64,000 nucleotides of DNA from Mucilaginibacter phenanthrenivorans (GCF_024721155.1 NZ_JAHVAP010000006.1:372001-436000), one strand, 5' to 3'; numbered from the stretch's first letter, positions 54,266 through 63,948 are shown. Made by a program: numbers and translations. The notes: generated by a model not told the origin, from the sequence alone.

Positions 54266-55600
54266 TTAACTATCCAACCCGTACCGTTCAATTTTGCTGT
54301 ACAACGTTTTCCTGTCGATATTGAGCAGTTTGGCCGCCTTCGATTTGTTGTATTTAACCTGGATCAGCGTTTTTTGGATCAGCTGTTTTTCGTGAACCTC
54401 GTTTTGTGCCTTAAGATCAGATTCGCGGTTTTGAGGAATATTGTTCGATACTGCGAACAGCATCTCATCAGGTAATGTATCCGCTCCGGCAATCTCGCCC
54501 GGGCTCAATAAAACCATACGTTTGATTACATTTTTTAGCTCACGCAGGTTTCCCGGCCAATCATATTTATGCAAGATGCCTTTCGCATCGGGCGCAATGT
54601 CGGTAACATGGCGATCAAGTTCCGCATTTGACAGTCGGATGAAATGTTTGATGAAAATATCGATATCATGCCCGCGAACGCGCAACGGTGATAGCTGGAT
54701 CTTAAATTCATTAATACGGTGATAAAGGTCCTGCCTGAAATCGCCCTCGCTTACACTGTTCACCAAATCATCATTGGTTGCAGTGATTACCCGCACATTA
54801 ACCGGGATTGTTTTATTGCTGCCAAGCGGCTGGATCACTTTTTCCTGTAGGGCACGCAGTAATTTTACCTGCACATCGTAGCTCAGGTTGCCCACTTCAT
54901 CCAAAAATAAAGTGCCACCATCGGCATATTCAAACATGCCTTTTTTGTCGGCTATAGCGCCGGTAAATGCACCCTTGATATGGCCGAACAGCTCACTGGC
55001 AGCCAACTCCTTTGACAAAGCGCCACAGTCAATAGCCACAAACGGCTTGGATGCCCGTTTGCTTTGCCGGTGGATCATCCGGGCCACATATTCCTTCCCT
55101 GTTCCGCTCTCGCCCTGGATCAGGATTGACATATCGGTAGGCGAAACTACATCTATGTGTTCGTGTAATTTATCTGAATGGTGACTGTTTCCCTTTACAA
55201 AATCCGGCTGCTCTCCTGTTTTATCGGCAGCAGGTTCCTTTTTCACTCCGAGCGCCTCGCTCATTATCATCAGCAACTCATCCGGGTTAACCGGCTTGGT
55301 GATATAATCAAACGCGCCCGACTGGATGGCTTTTACCGCTGTACGTACATCGTTAAAACTGGTCATGATGATAACCGGCACCGTTGAGCCGGTTTCGCGG
55401 GTTTGGATAAGCACGTCAAGGCCTATGCCGTCCGGCAGCCGGTAATCAAGTAATAACAGGTCGAAGGTATGTTGCGTGATAAGTTTGAGACCGGCCTTTA
55501 TATTTTGTGCTGTAAAAATTTCATGGTGATGCTTCTGCAAAAACCCCTGCAATAATTGAGAGAACGTAAGATCGTCCTCTACGATTAGTATTTTCGCCAT
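54266..55600 (-). CDS. NtrC-family sigma-54-dependent response regulator
   Basis: 444 residues. Receiver domain with phospho-acceptor Asp52 (LLLLDYRLPDG). AAA+ domain: Walker A GESGTGKE (163-170), the sigma-54 contact loop GAFTGA (210-215) and GTLFLDEVGNL as Walker B. C-terminal Fis-type HTH (about 405-440: NKSKAAKLLNIDRKTLYSKIERYG). It should activate RpoN-dependent promoters when phosphorylated, perhaps by the convergent hybrid kinase at 51643. Confidence 0.95.
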   Translation of the reverse strand: MAKILIVEDDLTFSQLLQGFLQKHHHEIFTAQNIKAGLKLITQHTFDLLLLDYRLPDGIGLDVLIQTRETGSTVPVIIMTSFNDVRTAVKAIQSGAFDYITKPVNPDELLMIMSEALGVKKEPAADKTGEQPDFVKGNSHHSDKLHEHIDVVSPTDMSILIQGESGTGKEYVARMIHRQSKRASKPFVAIDCGALSKELAASELFGHIKGAFTGAIADKKGMFEYADGGTLFLDEVGNLSYDVQVKLLRALQEKVIQPLGSNKTIPVNVRVITATNDDLVNSVSEGDFRQDLYHRINEFKIQLSPLRVRGHDIDIFIKHFIRLSNAELDRHVTDIAPDAKGILHKYDWPGNLRELKNVIKRMVLLSPGEIAGADTLPDEMLFAVSNNIPQNRESDLKAQNEVHEKQLIQKTLIQVKYNKSKAAKLLNIDRKTLYSKIERYGLDS

Positions 55601-55631
55601 AGGTATTTTGTGTGGATGTATGGCAAAAATA

Positions 55632-55660
55632 CAAAAGGCCGGAGTAAATCCAGCCTTTTG
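55632..55660 (-). terminator. terminator of the small secreted protein gene
   Basis: AAAAGGCCGGA and TCCAGCCTTTT pair with one mismatch around GTAAA; on the minus strand TTTTGTATTTTT follows. Confidence 0.65.
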
Positions 55661-55686
55661 ATTGATAAAACAATATGATTGCGCGT

Positions 55687-56004
55687 TTATTGGAGCATTT
55701 TTCCGTCCTTATCGAACTTTAAAGCCTTTGTTTCTGTTCCTTTTTTAACATCAACCTCGTAATATTGAGTAGTACCCGCTGTTACTGCGAAGGCAGTTGA
55801 TGGTACCCAGGTTTTAAACACGTCTGTTTGCAGAACCGTTTTTATCGGATCAGGAAGAGCTTCTAATTTTATTGGCGCTTTTTGTACGCTGTCGGCCTGG
55901 CTAACAATTGCAACAGTGTGCATGTTTGTATTTAGGTTGTTTGCTTTAACTGTAGCTAATCCTGCTACCGCTATTACTGCTGCTGATAAAATGAATTTTT
56001 TCAT
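55687..56004 (-). CDS. small secreted protein, possibly PepSY-like
   Basis: 105 residues with a signal peptide (through ATVKA). The mature part has LEALPDPIKTVLQTDVFKTWVPSTAFAV and YYEVDVKKGTETKALKFDKDGKML: the beta pattern ending in YEV.V...G....L.FDKDGK is typical of PepSY/DUF2874-type small periplasmic proteins. No enzyme activity expected. Separate unit upstream of the sigma-54 regulator. Confidence 0.65.
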   Translation of the reverse strand: MKKFILSAAVIAVAGLATVKANNLNTNMHTVAIVSQADSVQKAPIKLEALPDPIKTVLQTDVFKTWVPSTAFAVTAGTTQYYEVDVKKGTETKALKFDKDGKMLQ

Positions 56005-56231
56005 AATTTAATTTTTGTTTTTAAGTATGATGCCAATAACAGGTTCATAATGGTGCCACAACACCGAACAGGTGATTATCTAACTTAAAATCAAACGATT
56101 AATAAAGACCCGCCTAAAGTAAAATTGTAGCCTTATTCTACAGGTTGGCGGAAAATGCAGCAGAATACCATAAATTCTTTCAAACTATTCCTATCCTTTT
56201 AGTGTATTAATACCACTATTCGTTAAAACAA

Positions 56232-57449
56232 ATGTCCAAACTTTCCGAACGATTAAAACTATTCAATAAAGACCTGCTGCCCGAAATGGTAAAGCTGAAG
56301 TATGAAGCAATGACTGAAAACGCTTTTCGCTATTACCGGGGCACTTGTCACCTGTTTTATGAGGACCTGTCGTCTGTTAAAAAATTCCCGGCGTCGCCGC
56401 TAACCTGGATCTGCGGCGATCTGCACCTGGAAAACTACGGCAGCTACAAGGCGGATAATAAGCTGGTTTATTTTGATTTGAATGATTTTGACGAAAGTAT
56501 TCTTGCGCCTGCTTTGTGGGAAGTGGCAAGGATGATCACCAGTATTTACATTGCCTTCGACGAGTTGGAAATTGCTCCCGAGCAGGCAGATAAAATGACG
56601 CAGCTTTTTATAAAAACGTACGCCGCTGCCCTAAGCAAGGGAAAGGCAGCCAGTATTGAGCCGCGGACCGCCAGGGGAATAGTGTGCGATTTTTTAACCG
56701 CGGCAGCTGAAAATAAATATATAGCAGTACTAAGGAAGCGTACGGACAAGAAAAAAAAGAAGGTAGTACTATCGCTTGACGACGAGCGCCATTTTAAAAT
56801 AAAAAAACATTTGAAGCTGGTACTGATGGATCACATTCAACAGTGGATTGAACACAGCAGCGACAGTCCCTATAACTACAAGGTTAAGGACGCGGTGTTT
56901 CGCCTGGCGGGCACGGGCAGCATCGGGCAAAAACGCTACCTGTTTTTACTAAAAAGCACCAACACTAAGGACAAATATTTATTGGTTGATATGAAGCAAT
57001 CGCGACCGTCTTCACTATCTCCCTACGCGAATGCGGAACAACCTGCCTGGCAATCAGAGGCGGAAAGGATTTTGGCCATACAGCAGCGGATGCAAAATGT
57101 ATCCGCCTCGTTGTTAAGCGCAACCCTTTTTCATGACGAGCCTTATGTGTTACAAGAATTACAACCCGTTAAGGACACGATAAAGTTTAAACTGATCCGC
57201 GACCAATACCGCGATATTTACCAGGTGATTGATGATATGGCGGCGCTTACCGCTTCTGCCCAGTTGCGAAGCGGCGGCATGAATGGTTCGGCAATTATCG
57301 ATGAATTAAAAGCTTTTGGCGATAATAGCGATTGGCAGCAGGCTTTATTAAAATATTGTGTTGCTTACTGTGCGAAGGTAAAGGAGAATTATGCGGAATT
57401 TACCAGTGACTATAAAAACGGGGTATTCGATCAACAAGCTGTGGGTTAA
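56232..57449 (+). CDS. DUF2252 protein
   Basis: 405 residues. CGDLHLENYGSYKADNKLVYFDLNDFDES is the DUF2252 signature, resembling the kinase-like fold of aminoglycoside phosphotransferases (a CGDLHLENY catalytic loop and a DLNDFD metal-binding loop). The last codons overlap the stop of the convergent rarA-like gene by four bases. Biochemical role unknown. Confidence 0.85.
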   Translation: MSKLSERLKLFNKDLLPEMVKLKYEAMTENAFRYYRGTCHLFYEDLSSVKKFPASPLTWICGDLHLENYGSYKADNKLVYFDLNDFDESILAPALWEVARMITSIYIAFDELEIAPEQADKMTQLFIKTYAAALSKGKAASIEPRTARGIVCDFLTAAAENKYIAVLRKRTDKKKKKVVLSLDDERHFKIKKHLKLVLMDHIQQWIEHSSDSPYNYKVKDAVFRLAGTGSIGQKRYLFLLKSTNTKDKYLLVDMKQSRPSSLSPYANAEQPAWQSEAERILAIQQRMQNVSASLLSATLFHDEPYVLQELQPVKDTIKFKLIRDQYRDIYQVIDDMAALTASAQLRSGGMNGSAIIDELKAFGDNSDWQQALLKYCVAYCAKVKENYAEFTSDYKNGVFDQQAVG

Positions 57450-58726
57450 TACTTATACCTGTCGCCCCAAAGTTTTTTTAGCTTTTCCTTTGCTTCAAAC
57501 TCGCGCGGATTATTGCCGGGATTATACAGCTTGGTTCCCTTGATGGCGTCGGGTAAAAAATCAAGATCGGTAAAATTGCCATCGTAGCTGTGGGCATATT
57601 TATAGTCCTTGCCATAGCCCAGGTTTTTCATCAGCTTGGTTGGTGCATTGCGCAGGTGCAGCGGCACAGGCAGATCGCCGGTTTGCCTTACCATGGCTAT
57701 CGCCGCACCAATTGCAGTAGTGGCAGAATTACTTTTGGCCGATGTTGCCAAATAGATAGCCGTTTGCGACAAGATCAACTGCGACTCCGGCATCCCGATC
57801 TTATTCACAGCCTCAAAGCAGCTTTGGGCCAGCAGCAACGCATTTGGGTTAGCATTACCAATATCTTCTGATGCCAGGATGAGCATCCTGCGTGCGATAA
57901 ATAAAGGATCTTCCCCACCGACTATCATCCGAGCCAGCCAGTAAACGGCACCGTTAGGATCACTTCCTCTCATGGATTTAATAAAGGCCGAAATGATATC
58001 ATAATGTTGTTCACCGGTCTTGTCGTACAGTGCCATATTTTGCTGCACGTGTTCCAGCACGGCATCATTTGTTATGGTGATCTTTTTGCTGTCGAAACCA
58101 TTTACCAGTAACTCAAAAATATTGAGCAGCTTGCGTGCATCACCGCCTGATAAGCGCAACAGCGCCTCGTTTTCCTTTATGGTGATGCTCTTTTTGCGGA
58201 TCACTTCATCCTCCTTCATCGCTTTAGCAAGCAGGCTCATCAGGTCGTCCTCATTTAACGACTGCAGGATATACACCTGGCATCGCGACAACAAAGCCGA
58301 GATGACTTCGAATGATGGATTTTCTGTGGTGGCGCCAATCAGCGTAACGATGCCACGCTCAACCGCACCCAGCAATGAGTCCTGCTGCGATTTGGAAAAA
58401 CGGTGAATTTCATCAATAAACAATACCGGCAGAATTTGGCCTTCTTCCTTAAGCAGCGATGCCTTTTCTATCACCTCACGTACATCCTTCACACCCGAGT
58501 TGATGGCGCTCAAGGCAAAGAATGGCCGATCCAAAGTTTGCGAGATGATATAGGCCAGCGTGGTTTTTCCAACTCCCGGCGGCCCCCAAAAGATCATAGA
58601 TGGCAAAGCGCCCGATTCAATGGCCTTCCGTAAAACCGCACCCTTGCCCACCAAATGTTTTTGCCCCACGTAATCATCCAGGTTTTTGGGGCGCATGCGC
58701 TCGGCTAATGGGGGTAGGTTATTCAT
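57446..58726 (-). CDS. rarA: replication-associated recombination protein RarA (MgsA)
   Basis: 426 residues. Clamp-loader-like AAA+: PPLAERMRPKNLDDYVGQKHL (the RarA start), Walker A GPPGVGKT (48-55), Walker B LFIDEIHRF, and sensor GATTENPSFEV, followed by the C-terminal tetramerisation part (RGSDPNGAVYWLARMIVGGEDPLFIARRM). RarA acts at stalled replication forks with SSB. Single gene, converging with the DUF2252 gene. Confidence 0.95.
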   Translation of the reverse strand: MNNLPPLAERMRPKNLDDYVGQKHLVGKGAVLRKAIESGALPSMIFWGPPGVGKTTLAYIISQTLDRPFFALSAINSGVKDVREVIEKASLLKEEGQILPVLFIDEIHRFSKSQQDSLLGAVERGIVTLIGATTENPSFEVISALLSRCQVYILQSLNEDDLMSLLAKAMKEDEVIRKKSITIKENEALLRLSGGDARKLLNIFELLVNGFDSKKITITNDAVLEHVQQNMALYDKTGEQHYDIISAFIKSMRGSDPNGAVYWLARMIVGGEDPLFIARRMLILASEDIGNANPNALLLAQSCFEAVNKIGMPESQLILSQTAIYLATSAKSNSATTAIGAAIAMVRQTGDLPVPLHLRNAPTKLMKNLGYGKDYKYAHSYDGNFTDLDFLPDAIKGTKLYNPGNNPREFEAKEKLKKLWGDRYKY

Positions 58727-58790
58727 TTGGGTAAATTTCAGAAAACTAAATGCTAAATCCTAAAAAAGTTAGTAAGTTTAAAACAACGAT

Positions 58791-59432
58791 ATGACCAATA
58801 AGTTTATCCGCGATAATTACCACACCATTTGCGATCAGCTCGGAAGCATTGATGCCGATCTGGCTGCTATTATAAAAACCTATGGCTATCCGCCATTTTG
58901 GTCGCGGCCAAATACGTTTGAGACCTTGGTGCATATTATTTTGGAGCAACAGGTTTCGCTGGCATCTGCCTTATCAGCGTTAAATAAATTAAGGGAGCGC
59001 GTGCAGCAGTTAACACCCGCAAGGTTGCTGCTGCTTACCGATGAGGAAATGAAGGCGTGTTATTGCAGTCGCCAAAAAACAAGCTATATCAAATATTTGG
59101 CAGAGGCTTTATTAAGCGGGCAGCTTAACCTCGCTGAACTGGAAGAAATGCCCGACGACCAGGTACGCGCCAAATTAGTAGCGCTAAAAGGCATCGGCAA
59201 CTGGACGGCCGATGTATACCTGATGTTTGTGCTGCAGCATTCGGATATCTTTCCCGTCGGCGATCTTGCGGCTGTAAATGCGATGAAACGTGTAAAGCAT
59301 TTGCCGGCGGGTACAACAAAGGAACAGCTGATGAAGATAGCCACTCAGTGGCAGCCAAACAAGACAATTGCCACTATGATATTATGGCATTATTATTTAT
59401 CGGCGCCAAAAAGTAAAGACCTGATTATATGA
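58791..59432 (+). CDS. DNA-3-methyladenine glycosylase II (AlkA-like)
   Basis: 213 residues, short compared with E. coli AlkA (282 aa) as it lacks the N-terminal beta domain. The HhH-GPD core is complete: FETLVHIILEQQVSLASA, LVALKGIGNWTADVYLMFVL (helix-hairpin-helix, about 129-148) and the catalytic aspartate in FPVGDLAAV (Asp158). It removes alkylated purines from DNA. It overlaps the following acetyltransferase gene by four bases (ATGA), so it is co-translated with it. Confidence 0.9.
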   Translation: MTNKFIRDNYHTICDQLGSIDADLAAIIKTYGYPPFWSRPNTFETLVHIILEQQVSLASALSALNKLRERVQQLTPARLLLLTDEEMKACYCSRQKTSYIKYLAEALLSGQLNLAELEEMPDDQVRAKLVALKGIGNWTADVYLMFVLQHSDIFPVGDLAAVNAMKRVKHLPAGTTKEQLMKIATQWQPNKTIATMILWHYYLSAPKSKDLII

Positions 59433-59986
59433 CTGAGAAAGAAAAAATGATCGCCGGTGAACCATACCGCGCAGATGACCCTGAACTGGTAGCCTTGCGC
59501 CGTGAGGTACGGCTAAAACTGGCACCTTATAACAATGAACCCACGTATGATGCAGATAAGATCAGCAATATGCTTCGAGGTATTTTAGGCGAAACCGGCA
59601 AAGGCAGCTGGATTGAACCACCGTTTTATTGTGACTACGGGTTCAATATCAAGGTAGGCAAGGATTTTTACATGAATTTTGATTGCGTTATTTTGGATGT
59701 CGCGCCGGTAACCATTGGTGATAACGTGATGTGCGGCCCAAAAGTGCAATTGCTTGCCGCTACTCATAGTCTTAATCCCGAAGAGCGTAATTTTTCAGGC
59801 ACCGAATTAGGCAAGCCGATAACCATTGGCAACAGGGTTTGGATTGGCGCAGGTGTTATTGTTTGCCCCGGGGTTACCATCGGCGATGAAGCCGTAATTG
59901 GTGCGGGCAGCGTAGTAACACGAGATATCCCTGCAAGAGTATTTGCCGGCGGTAACCCTTGCAGGGTTATAAAAGCGATTGAATGA
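59429..59986 (+). CDS. maltose/galactoside O-acetyltransferase family protein
   Basis: 185 residues, the size of Maa/LacA. N-terminal helix EKEKMIAGEPYRADDPEL, then the hexapeptide left-handed beta-helix (VGKDFYMNFDCVILDVAPVTIGDN, IGNRVWIGAGVIVCPGVTIGD) with the catalytic His in LLAATHSLNPEERN. It transfers acetyl from acetyl-CoA to sugar hydroxyls. Overlap with the AlkA-like gene is an accident of compactness or a co-expression device. Confidence 0.9.
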   Translation: MTEKEKMIAGEPYRADDPELVALRREVRLKLAPYNNEPTYDADKISNMLRGILGETGKGSWIEPPFYCDYGFNIKVGKDFYMNFDCVILDVAPVTIGDNVMCGPKVQLLAATHSLNPEERNFSGTELGKPITIGNRVWIGAGVIVCPGVTIGDEAVIGAGSVVTRDIPARVFAGGNPCRVIKAIE

Positions 59987-60072
59987 GTTGCTGCTCCGTT
60001 AAAAATAAAATTAGCTTTTCATGCAACGCATCCACACAATTTTAAGTCTGTTAGATAAACAAACTTAAATTT

Positions 60073-61107
60073 ATGAAAACTTATTTAACCTTATTCATAG
60101 TAGCCTGCCAAAGCGTTGTGGCGCTAGCCCAGGATAACGATGGCAAAAAACCTTACCTAACAAAATCATTATCCAATGATGCCATCAACAGCGTTGTGGT
60201 AAGCACCTCGGCAGGCGGCATTAAAGTTAGCGGCGAGGCCGGCCAATCTCCGCGAATAGAGGTTTATATCAGGGGAAACAACAACAAGGAATTGTCAAAG
60301 CAGGAAATAGAAAAACGCCTTGCCGAGGATTATGACATGAACATAACTGTTAACGGCCATGAACTGAGCGCGACAGTAAAAAACAAGCATACCTTTTCCA
60401 ACTGGAGAAACCAGATGAGTATTTCGTTTAAGATCTATGTGCCAAAGCAGGTCTCCAGTCATTTAGCAACCAGCGGCGGCGGGATCCAATTGGATAATCT
60501 TAGTGGAACTGAAAACTTCTCAACGAGTGGCGGCGGTTTGCAGATCGATCACCTTACCGGGATGATCCATGGCCGTACTTCGGGTGGTGGCATCGAGGTT
60601 TCAAATTCAAGCGAAGATATTGACCTGTCGACCAGCGGTGGCGGCATTGAAGCCAGGAATTGTAACGGCAAAATAAAGTTGATCACGTCGGGCGGCGGCT
60701 TGCAGCTTTTTGATTTAAAAGGAAATATTGTTGCACACACCAGCGGTGGCGGTATTGAAGGCAGGAATATTGAAGGTGAATTAAATACCATAACATCTGG
60801 CGGCGGCATTGATTTGAGCGGATTAAGCTGCAGCCTGGAAGCCAGCACCAGCGCCGGCGACTTACGCGCCGAAATGAAGCACGTCGGCAGCTATTTGAAA
60901 CTAAGCGCGAGTTCTGGTAATATCGACCTTAAATTACCTTCTAAACAAGGTTATGACATTGCTTTAAGGGCTGATGAGGTTAGCGACCAGCCATCAAACT
61001 TTACCGGCGAATGGAAAAAAGATCGTGTTGACGGAAAAATTAACGGTGGCGGTATTGCCGTTACGGCAAGAGCATCAAGCGGAAATATAAACTTAAAATT
61101 CAATTAA
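60073..61107 (+). CDS. secreted adhesin-like DUF4097 protein with 18-residue repeats
   Basis: 344 residues with a signal peptide (through VALAQ). The mature part has eight near-identical turns beginning TSGGG or TSAGD at residues 133, 151, 169, 187, 205, 223, 241 and 259, exactly 18 apart, each TSGGG(I/L)(E/Q/D), then a variable strand. This is the beta-solenoid of the DUF4097 (putative auto-transporter adhesin-like) family. It is likely exported; ligand unknown. Monocistronic. Confidence 0.85.
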   Translation: MKTYLTLFIVACQSVVALAQDNDGKKPYLTKSLSNDAINSVVVSTSAGGIKVSGEAGQSPRIEVYIRGNNNKELSKQEIEKRLAEDYDMNITVNGHELSATVKNKHTFSNWRNQMSISFKIYVPKQVSSHLATSGGGIQLDNLSGTENFSTSGGGLQIDHLTGMIHGRTSGGGIEVSNSSEDIDLSTSGGGIEARNCNGKIKLITSGGGLQLFDLKGNIVAHTSGGGIEGRNIEGELNTITSGGGIDLSGLSCSLEASTSAGDLRAEMKHVGSYLKLSASSGNIDLKLPSKQGYDIALRADEVSDQPSNFTGEWKKDRVDGKINGGGIAVTARASSGNINLKFN

Positions 61108-61149
61108 TATTTTGTATTCCCCCGGTGCACTGGTGTAAAGTCAACAGTT

Positions 61150-61222
61150 TTTAGTCCAAAGTCTTAAGTCAAATCTGGCGTTTTTATGACTCAGAACTTA
61201 AGACTTTGGACTCAAGACTATG
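61150..61222. repeat. inverted repeat (stem-loop) between convergent genes
   Basis: AGTCCAAAGTCTTAAGT and ACTTAAGACTTTGGACT (about 61151 and 61194) are exactly complementary, around a T-rich loop. It could stop transcription from either side. Confidence 0.7.
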
Positions 61223-61268
61223 CGTAATTTTATGGTTGACAGACACTGTTATCACCGGGGTGAATATT

Positions 61269-63218
61269 CTATTTTAGCGGCAGGGTAAACCAAAAGGTGC
61301 TGCCTTTCCCCAACTCACTTTCCGCACCAATTTCGCCGCCATGGCGCTTTACTATCTCTGAACTGATAAACAGGCCCAATCCCAACCCCGAGTTTTGAAA
61401 GCCGGATGCCTCCGCACGGTAATAACGATCAAATAAATGTGGGATTTTCTCGGGCTGAATTCCTGGTCCACTATCCTTTACCGCTATTTTAGCCTTGCCT
61501 CCCTCGCGCGATACGATCAAATAGATCTCCTTCGATTCGGGTGCATACTTTACCGCATTGTTCACCAGGTTAACCACTACCTGGTCAATACCGTGCTCAT
61601 CTGCATAAACCTCCAATTGCCGGTCGCCCTGGGTAATAAGTTCATGCTTCCCCGCAATACGCACATGGTTGCAGCAAACATCCAGCATTTCGGCAATGGT
61701 AAACATCGTTTTGTTAAGGTGCAGTTCTGACTTACTTGCCCTGCTAACATTCAGCAGGTCCTCAACCAATGCACTTATTTTATGCATACTCCTGCTCGAC
61801 TGATCTATCAGCTTCGGCAGTAACTCAGACGAGGGATCATTTTTTACCCTTTCCAGCAATTGTAACGATGCCTTTAAGCTGGTGATGGGTGTTTTTAGTT
61901 CATGGCTTGCTATACTTATAAAATCATCCTTTTGTTGCTGCAGGCGCTTAAACTCGGTAATATCAAGCAGGGTGCCTAAAATTCTCACCGGCTTTTCTTC
62001 CTTAAAATAAACCTTACCCTGCACCCGGATCCAATGAATTGACCCATCACTATACATTACCCGGGCTTCGTAAAAAAGTTTGCCGTTTTTATAGGCAGCT
62101 TCATGCGCAGCAGTGCGATTTCCACGGTCGTCCGGATGAATTACAGATGCAAACATCTCCCATGAAACCTGCCTGTCGAACCCAAAAATAGTATTAAACC
62201 TGTCGGAAGTAAGCATGATACCCTTTACAAGGTCAAGGTCAAATGTCCCGGTTTCCGCAGCTTCTACAGCCAGTCTTATCCGCTCTTCCATGTCCTCAAC
62301 ACTATGCCGGGCAATAACCTTATCAGTTACATCAATAGCTAAGACCATTATTGCGGTTACGCTGCCATCGTTTTTTATGGGCTCGTATACAAAATCAACA
62401 AATACTGTTTCGGGCACCCCGTCCCTGGTTAATATCAGCTCGTGTTCCTTTGCAAAAAAGGGCACACCGCTGCTGATCACCTCGTTCATTACAGGCGCAT
62501 AAGTAGCAGCGGCTTCCGGTATCGCTTCCCAAATGGTTTTATTCTCCAATTCGATGCGTTGTCGTCCAACCAATTCCAGGTAGCTGTCATTAACCTCCTG
62601 GATAAATAAGTCCTTTGCCCTGATAATGCAGATACCGACCGGGGCCTGCTTAACCATGTTGCGAAAACGAAGATCGCCTTCTGCCAGGTCCTCATACGCC
62701 TCACGCAGGCTCTGCTGCGATTCACTTAATTCTTCGTTTGAAGCATTCAGTTCTTCATTGGCTGCCCTAAGCTCTTCGTTCGATGCCTTTAGCTCCTCCG
62801 TTAGATTCTGTACCTGTTCTGAATTTAAATAACGTTCGGTTACATCGGTTGCTGTATGAAGTATGCAATAGGTTTTATCCTGATCATCCTTTACCGCCCT
62901 GTACTCAAAATCGAAATAGAATGTATGCAGCTCGCCGTCAATCACAAGTTGCGCCGCAGTGTTTGTACCGCTAATGGTTATACCCTCGTTCCAAACTTGT
63001 TTAAACAGGTCAATAAAAGGCTGCCCCTTAAGTTCTGGCAACGCATCCTCCAGCGATTTACCTATAACACTCCTGTCCTTTCCCCAGATAGCGATCATCC
63101 GGTCGCTGGCGTATTGTATTACGGCATTTTCGCCGATATGAATAGCTACTGCATTGTTTGATGAGGATAAAACCTGTAATAATTGCTCGTTACTTAATAG
63201 CGGCGCTGGTTGGCTCAT
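61269..63218 (-). CDS. PAS-domain sensor histidine kinase
   Basis: 649 residues with no membrane helices, so cytosolic. Three PAS domains (about 10-125, 182-300 and 310-425; the third has RFNTIFGFDRQVSWEMFASVIHPDDR). A Glu/Asn-rich coiled coil about 132-180 (repeating ASNEELRAANEEL) precedes the second PAS. HisKA FISIASHELKTPITSLKA (His439), HATPase with VNLVNNAVKYAPES and DSGPGI, GLGLGLFISSEIVKRHGG. It senses a soluble or redox/ligand signal; no adjacent regulator gene is visible. Confidence 0.9.
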   Translation of the reverse strand: MSQPAPLLSNEQLLQVLSSSNNAVAIHIGENAVIQYASDRMIAIWGKDRSVIGKSLEDALPELKGQPFIDLFKQVWNEGITISGTNTAAQLVIDGELHTFYFDFEYRAVKDDQDKTYCILHTATDVTERYLNSEQVQNLTEELKASNEELRAANEELNASNEELSESQQSLREAYEDLAEGDLRFRNMVKQAPVGICIIRAKDLFIQEVNDSYLELVGRQRIELENKTIWEAIPEAAATYAPVMNEVISSGVPFFAKEHELILTRDGVPETVFVDFVYEPIKNDGSVTAIMVLAIDVTDKVIARHSVEDMEERIRLAVEAAETGTFDLDLVKGIMLTSDRFNTIFGFDRQVSWEMFASVIHPDDRGNRTAAHEAAYKNGKLFYEARVMYSDGSIHWIRVQGKVYFKEEKPVRILGTLLDITEFKRLQQQKDDFISIASHELKTPITSLKASLQLLERVKNDPSSELLPKLIDQSSRSMHKISALVEDLLNVSRASKSELHLNKTMFTIAEMLDVCCNHVRIAGKHELITQGDRQLEVYADEHGIDQVVVNLVNNAVKYAPESKEIYLIVSREGGKAKIAVKDSGPGIQPEKIPHLFDRYYRAEASGFQNSGLGLGLFISSEIVKRHGGEIGAESELGKGSTFWFTLPLK

Positions 63219-63523
63219 TGGTAGATGTTTTCGCGATAAAACTTAAATTAATCCTCAATTGCAAAGGTTCATTGTCGCCCGCAAATGGATGCAAACACGC
63301 AGGCACCGGGCAACAAAATAGTTAAACCAAATAACTTAATAAAAGTTCTTTTAATTTATTTGAACAGTATTCATCCTGGGAATAATGATTGATCGATCAT
63401 AAGTTTGCCGAATATGCCGCTGCATCTGCCAACCTAAGGCTGCATAATTATTTGCCATTAAATGAACAAGTTATAATAATTTGATTTACATTTAATTTCA
63501 ATTATAAACCAACCTCAATTTTT
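63219..63523. other. intergenic stretch, no gene seen
   Basis: About 305 bases between divergent starts of the PAS kinase and the DUF4870-like gene. A TAATAATTTG before the second gene is near the -7 consensus. Nothing else stands out. Confidence 0.4.
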
Positions 63524-63898
63524 ATGGAACCAGTTAACAATTTCGGAACGTCTGACAATGGCAAAACAGCTGGAATAATCAGCTACTTTACCATTGTGGG
63601 CTGGCTTATTGCGTATTTTGCATTTCATCAAAACAACAGAACAAGTTTAGGCAGTTACCAGCTCAGGCAAACATTGCTTTTCCATATCGCCTGGATGGTA
63701 GTTAGATGGGGCCTTAGCATTTTTTTAGCTGCCGTGTGGTTATCAACCGGATTTCTCTCGCTGTATTCGCTTTTGCGTTTGGTTGATCTTGCGTTTTTTA
63801 TTATTTGGGTGATAGGGCTTATCGGAGCAATCCAGGGTGAGAAAAAACCTATCCCGCTTTTAGGAGATACGGCGCAAACCATGTTCTCATCTATCTAA
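63524..63898 (+). CDS. DUF4870-like small membrane protein, paralog 2
   Basis: 124 residues, same length and plan as the gene at 43947: NGKTAGIISYFTIVGWLIAYFAFHQNNRTSL, LRQTLLFHIAWMVVRWGL, FFIIWVIGLIGAIQGEKKPIPLLGDTAQTMF. Three or four membrane helices with a soluble C-terminal tail. The two are clearly duplicates, with conservation in FHxxxxTSL, LRQTLL and the KPIPxLG tail. Function unknown. Confidence 0.75.
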   Translation: MEPVNNFGTSDNGKTAGIISYFTIVGWLIAYFAFHQNNRTSLGSYQLRQTLLFHIAWMVVRWGLSIFLAAVWLSTGFLSLYSLLRLVDLAFFIIWVIGLIGAIQGEKKPIPLLGDTAQTMFSSI

Positions 63899-63948
63899 AA
63901 AACTTTTACAGCAACAACGAGTCAACAAAGTGCGCGTGCACTATATTT

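Noticed and set aside
57446..57449. Four-base overlap of the DUF2252 and rarA ends as coupling
   Set aside because: The genes are convergent, so translational coupling cannot occur; it merely shows compact packing.
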